A stretch of 61,710 nt of DNA from SKPT01 sp040905445. Its GTDB lineage: Bacteria; Planctomycetota; Phycisphaerae; Phycisphaerales; Phycisphaeraceae. The position numbers and the translations under genes were made by a program. Under the pieces are notes generated by a model. The model was given only the letters and a program-made list of their open reading frames with translations, was not told where the DNA came from and made no database searches. Location of the stretch: contig JBBDRN010000005.1 in assembly GCA_040905445.1 (NCBI GenBank), positions 1 through 61,710 on the forward strand, in the 5' to 3' direction. The number at the start of each line of letters is the position of its first letter. The first letter of the stretch is position 1. Shown one piece after another: positions 60,805 to 61,710 of this stretch.

Positions 60805-60895
60805 CCCCCCGCCGCCTCCACAGACGCCCGGCTGCCACCATATCTGGGGCATCGCGATGACCGGGGTCGCAACTGTGTTAGGGTAATATGAAAGT

Positions 60896-60924
60896 AAAAA
60901 GGGCCCGGCGAATAATACCGGGCC
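60896..60924 (-). terminator. Intrinsic terminator, minus strand
   Basis: GGCCCGG, 9-base loop, CCGGGCC, then TTTTT (minus strand, 60900-60896). It ends the transcript of the small gene at 61031-61219. Confidence 0.75.
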
Positions 60925-61030
60925 TCCAGTCGCCTCGCCGGGCCTAGCCATGCCTTGCCCTGTCGAGCCGATCCACGACTTAGGGGGCGCCCACCCTCAT
61001 CAACCTCGGATTTCTCGTCTTGCCGTCCCA

Positions 61031-61219
61031 CTATGCGGATTTGCGCTGATTCTGACCCCCCGGTCCCTGCCTACCCTTCCGCTCCTGCTTGTCGTCGTCT
61101 TCCCCAGTCACCTGGTCCACCAGCCACTTCGCGAGCTGGTTGGGGTCGGTGGGCCTGGGGCCGCGATTGTCGGGAGGATTCTGCTGGCGATCCTGCTTCG
61201 CGGGCTCGTGCTTGCTCAT
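61031..61219 (-). CDS. Small hydrophilic passenger protein
   Basis: Predicted 62 residues, highly charged and rich in Gln, Asp, Lys and Pro (MSKHEPAKQDRQQNPPDNRG start; LAKWLVDQVTGEDDDKQERK). Probably disordered except for a short central helix. TACAAT (61231-61226, minus) ends 6 bases before the ATG, so it may be leaderless, although GAGGGG also lies in that gap. A terminator 107 bases after its stop makes this a self-contained unit. Function unknown. Confidence 0.5.
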   Translation of the reverse strand: MSKHEPAKQDRQQNPPDNRGPRPTDPNQLAKWLVDQVTGEDDDKQERKGRQGPGGQNQRKSA

Positions 61220-61225
61220 CCCCTC

Positions 61226-61231
61226 ATTGTA
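61226..61231 (-). promoter_or_regulatory. Putative -10 (TACAAT) of the 62-residue passenger gene
   Basis: TACAAT on the minus strand, 6 bases before the ATG at 61219; no matching -35. Confidence 0.45.
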
Positions 61232-61264
61232 CCCGGTCCCTCGCCCAACTCGATAGGGGGTGGG

Positions 61265-61285
61265 AATTCAGAGTGACCCACTACC
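61265..61285 (-). repeat. Right terminal inverted repeat
   Basis: Read on the minus strand it begins GGTAGTGGGTCACTCTGAA; 20 of 21 bases match the left end. Confidence 0.9.
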
Positions 61286-61293
61286 TGGTTCCG

Positions 61294-61364
61294 GGTTTCG
61301 AATTTCGAATCTCGGATTTGCGATTCGGCGCTGCCGCAACGCACCCTCCGATCCGAAATCCGAA
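61294..61364. repeat. Family G TTCGGAT-type strings
   Basis: GGTTTCGAATTTCGAATCTC and ATCCGAAATCCGAATC face each other here. This was the landing site of the IS1-family element. Confidence 0.5.
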
Positions 61365-61710
61365 TCACCCCCGCCCTGCCCGCGTCAGCCGATCGTTGAT
61401 CGCTCGCCCCAGCCCCTCGTCCGGGGCCCGTTCCGCCAGGATCAGCGCCACGCCGGCCGCGTCCAGTCGGCGGATGGCGGCGAACAGGTTGGCGGCAGCC
61501 TCGGCGGGGTCACCGCGAGGCGAGAGCACCGCGACCGCGGCCGCCCCGCCCCGCCTCGCCACGGCCGCCCCCGCGTCCGACCACGCCAGCACACCCACCG
61601 CCCCCGCCACCTTCGCCGGCGTCAGGGCTGCGACCACTTCCAGCGGCGTCCGCGGCGCGTAGTGGCGCAGCATCATCCCGGGCGATGCGGCCCCCCCCGC
61701 CCCCCCCGCC
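61365..61710 (-). CDS. Threonylcarbamoyl-AMP synthase (Sua5/TsaC), C-terminal part
   Basis: Partial: the frame is open through the window edge. The C-terminal Sua5 domain is recognised from SPGMMLRHYAPRTPL, which in two-domain Sua5 links the YrdC domain to the Sua5 domain, followed by the alanine-rich Rossmann-like part ending RAINDRLTRAGRG. Sua5 makes threonylcarbamoyl-AMP for the t6A modification of tRNAs reading ANN codons. The catalytic YrdC domain lies outside the window. A glycine-rich linker is encoded at the very edge (C runs at 61691-61710). Confidence 0.85.
   Translation of the reverse strand, partial: AGGAGGAASPGMMLRHYAPRTPLEVVAALTPAKVAGAVGVLAWSDAGAAVARRGGAAAVAVLSPRGDPAEAAANLFAAIRRLDAAGVALILAERAPDEGLGRAINDRLTRAGRG

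Larger units (their letters stand above)
58824..61285. mobile_element. IS1-family element with passenger region (2462 bp)
   Basis: Ends are 21-base inverted repeats, 58824-58844 and 61265-61285, with one mismatch, starting GGTAGTGGGTCA. They are flanked by the direct repeat TGGTTCCG (58816-58823 and 61286-61293), an 8-base target duplication, as made by IS1-family transposases. The left 0.9 kb is the transposase; the remaining 1.5 kb carries small genes not needed for transposition in simple IS1 elements. It interrupted a family G repeat between the P-type ATPase and tsaC. Confidence 0.9.

Noticed and set aside
60801..61031. 76-codon minus-strand frame in the transposon passenger region
   Set aside because: It spans an intrinsic terminator and has no ribosome site; the terminator fits the upstream 62-residue gene better.

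Overview
The window is GC-rich DNA (roughly 70% G+C by eye). The gene set points to a planctomycete, most likely class Phycisphaerae. It has a PEP-CTERM protein, a prepilin-type protein with a C-terminal DG/H motif, an rpmB-dnaG-rpoD cluster, a DUF1802-like gene, an SPFH cluster linked to ABC-2 exporters, and dense families of palindromic intergenic repeats. The taxonomic call is inference from gene content; there is no rRNA here.

Layout. 1-9 kb: an ATP-grasp protein, a membrane-anchored coiled-coil protein, a gyrase/topoisomerase IV A subunit, ruvC, a DUF1802-like gene, a LolA-like secreted protein and two lipoproteins. 9-13.5 kb: rpmB, dnaG and rpoD on the minus strand. 13.6-16.5 kb: astD and astB for arginine catabolism. 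16.8-20.8 kb: the chaperone pair cbpA-like dnaJ and clpB. 20.8-26.5 kb: a lone ketosynthase-like protein, a pseudopilin and a VIT-vWA protein. 26.6-27.5 kb: a small foreign-looking island with a frameshifted higB and an intact higA, bounded by tRNA-Val and a copy of that tRNA's 3' end. 27.66-30.1 kb: a threonine-rich leader peptide, a terminator and thrS, which together look like a ribosome-mediated attenuator. 30.1-39.9 kb: an ECF sigma/anti-sigma pair, a PEBP-like protein, two coupled Kef-type antiporters, DAHP synthase, a LuxR-type regulator, a PEP-CTERM protein and an EamA-type transporter. 40.3-56.3 kb: a PQQ-type sugar dehydrogenase, an ABC-2 permease, nadA, a second ABC exporter (large membrane-anchored protein, permease, ATPase), three SPFH-domain proteins and another ABC-2 permease. 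56.6-58.7 kb: a heavy-metal P-type ATPase. 58.8-61.3 kb: a complete IS1-family element with terminal inverted repeats, an 8-bp target duplication and about 1.5 kb of passenger DNA. The window ends inside a Sua5/TsaC-type gene.

The three most unusual items are the thrS attenuator, the tRNA-bounded higBA mini-island and the IS1-family element. In that element three promoters carry the same TGTRGCTACAWT box at the -10. Several genes have a -10-like hexamer 6-8 bases before the start codon and no Shine-Dalgarno sequence, which suggests common leaderless transcription. The intergenic repeats fall into several families of nested hairpins. One family sits inside another at 5786-5998, and one copy shows a compensatory base-pair change.
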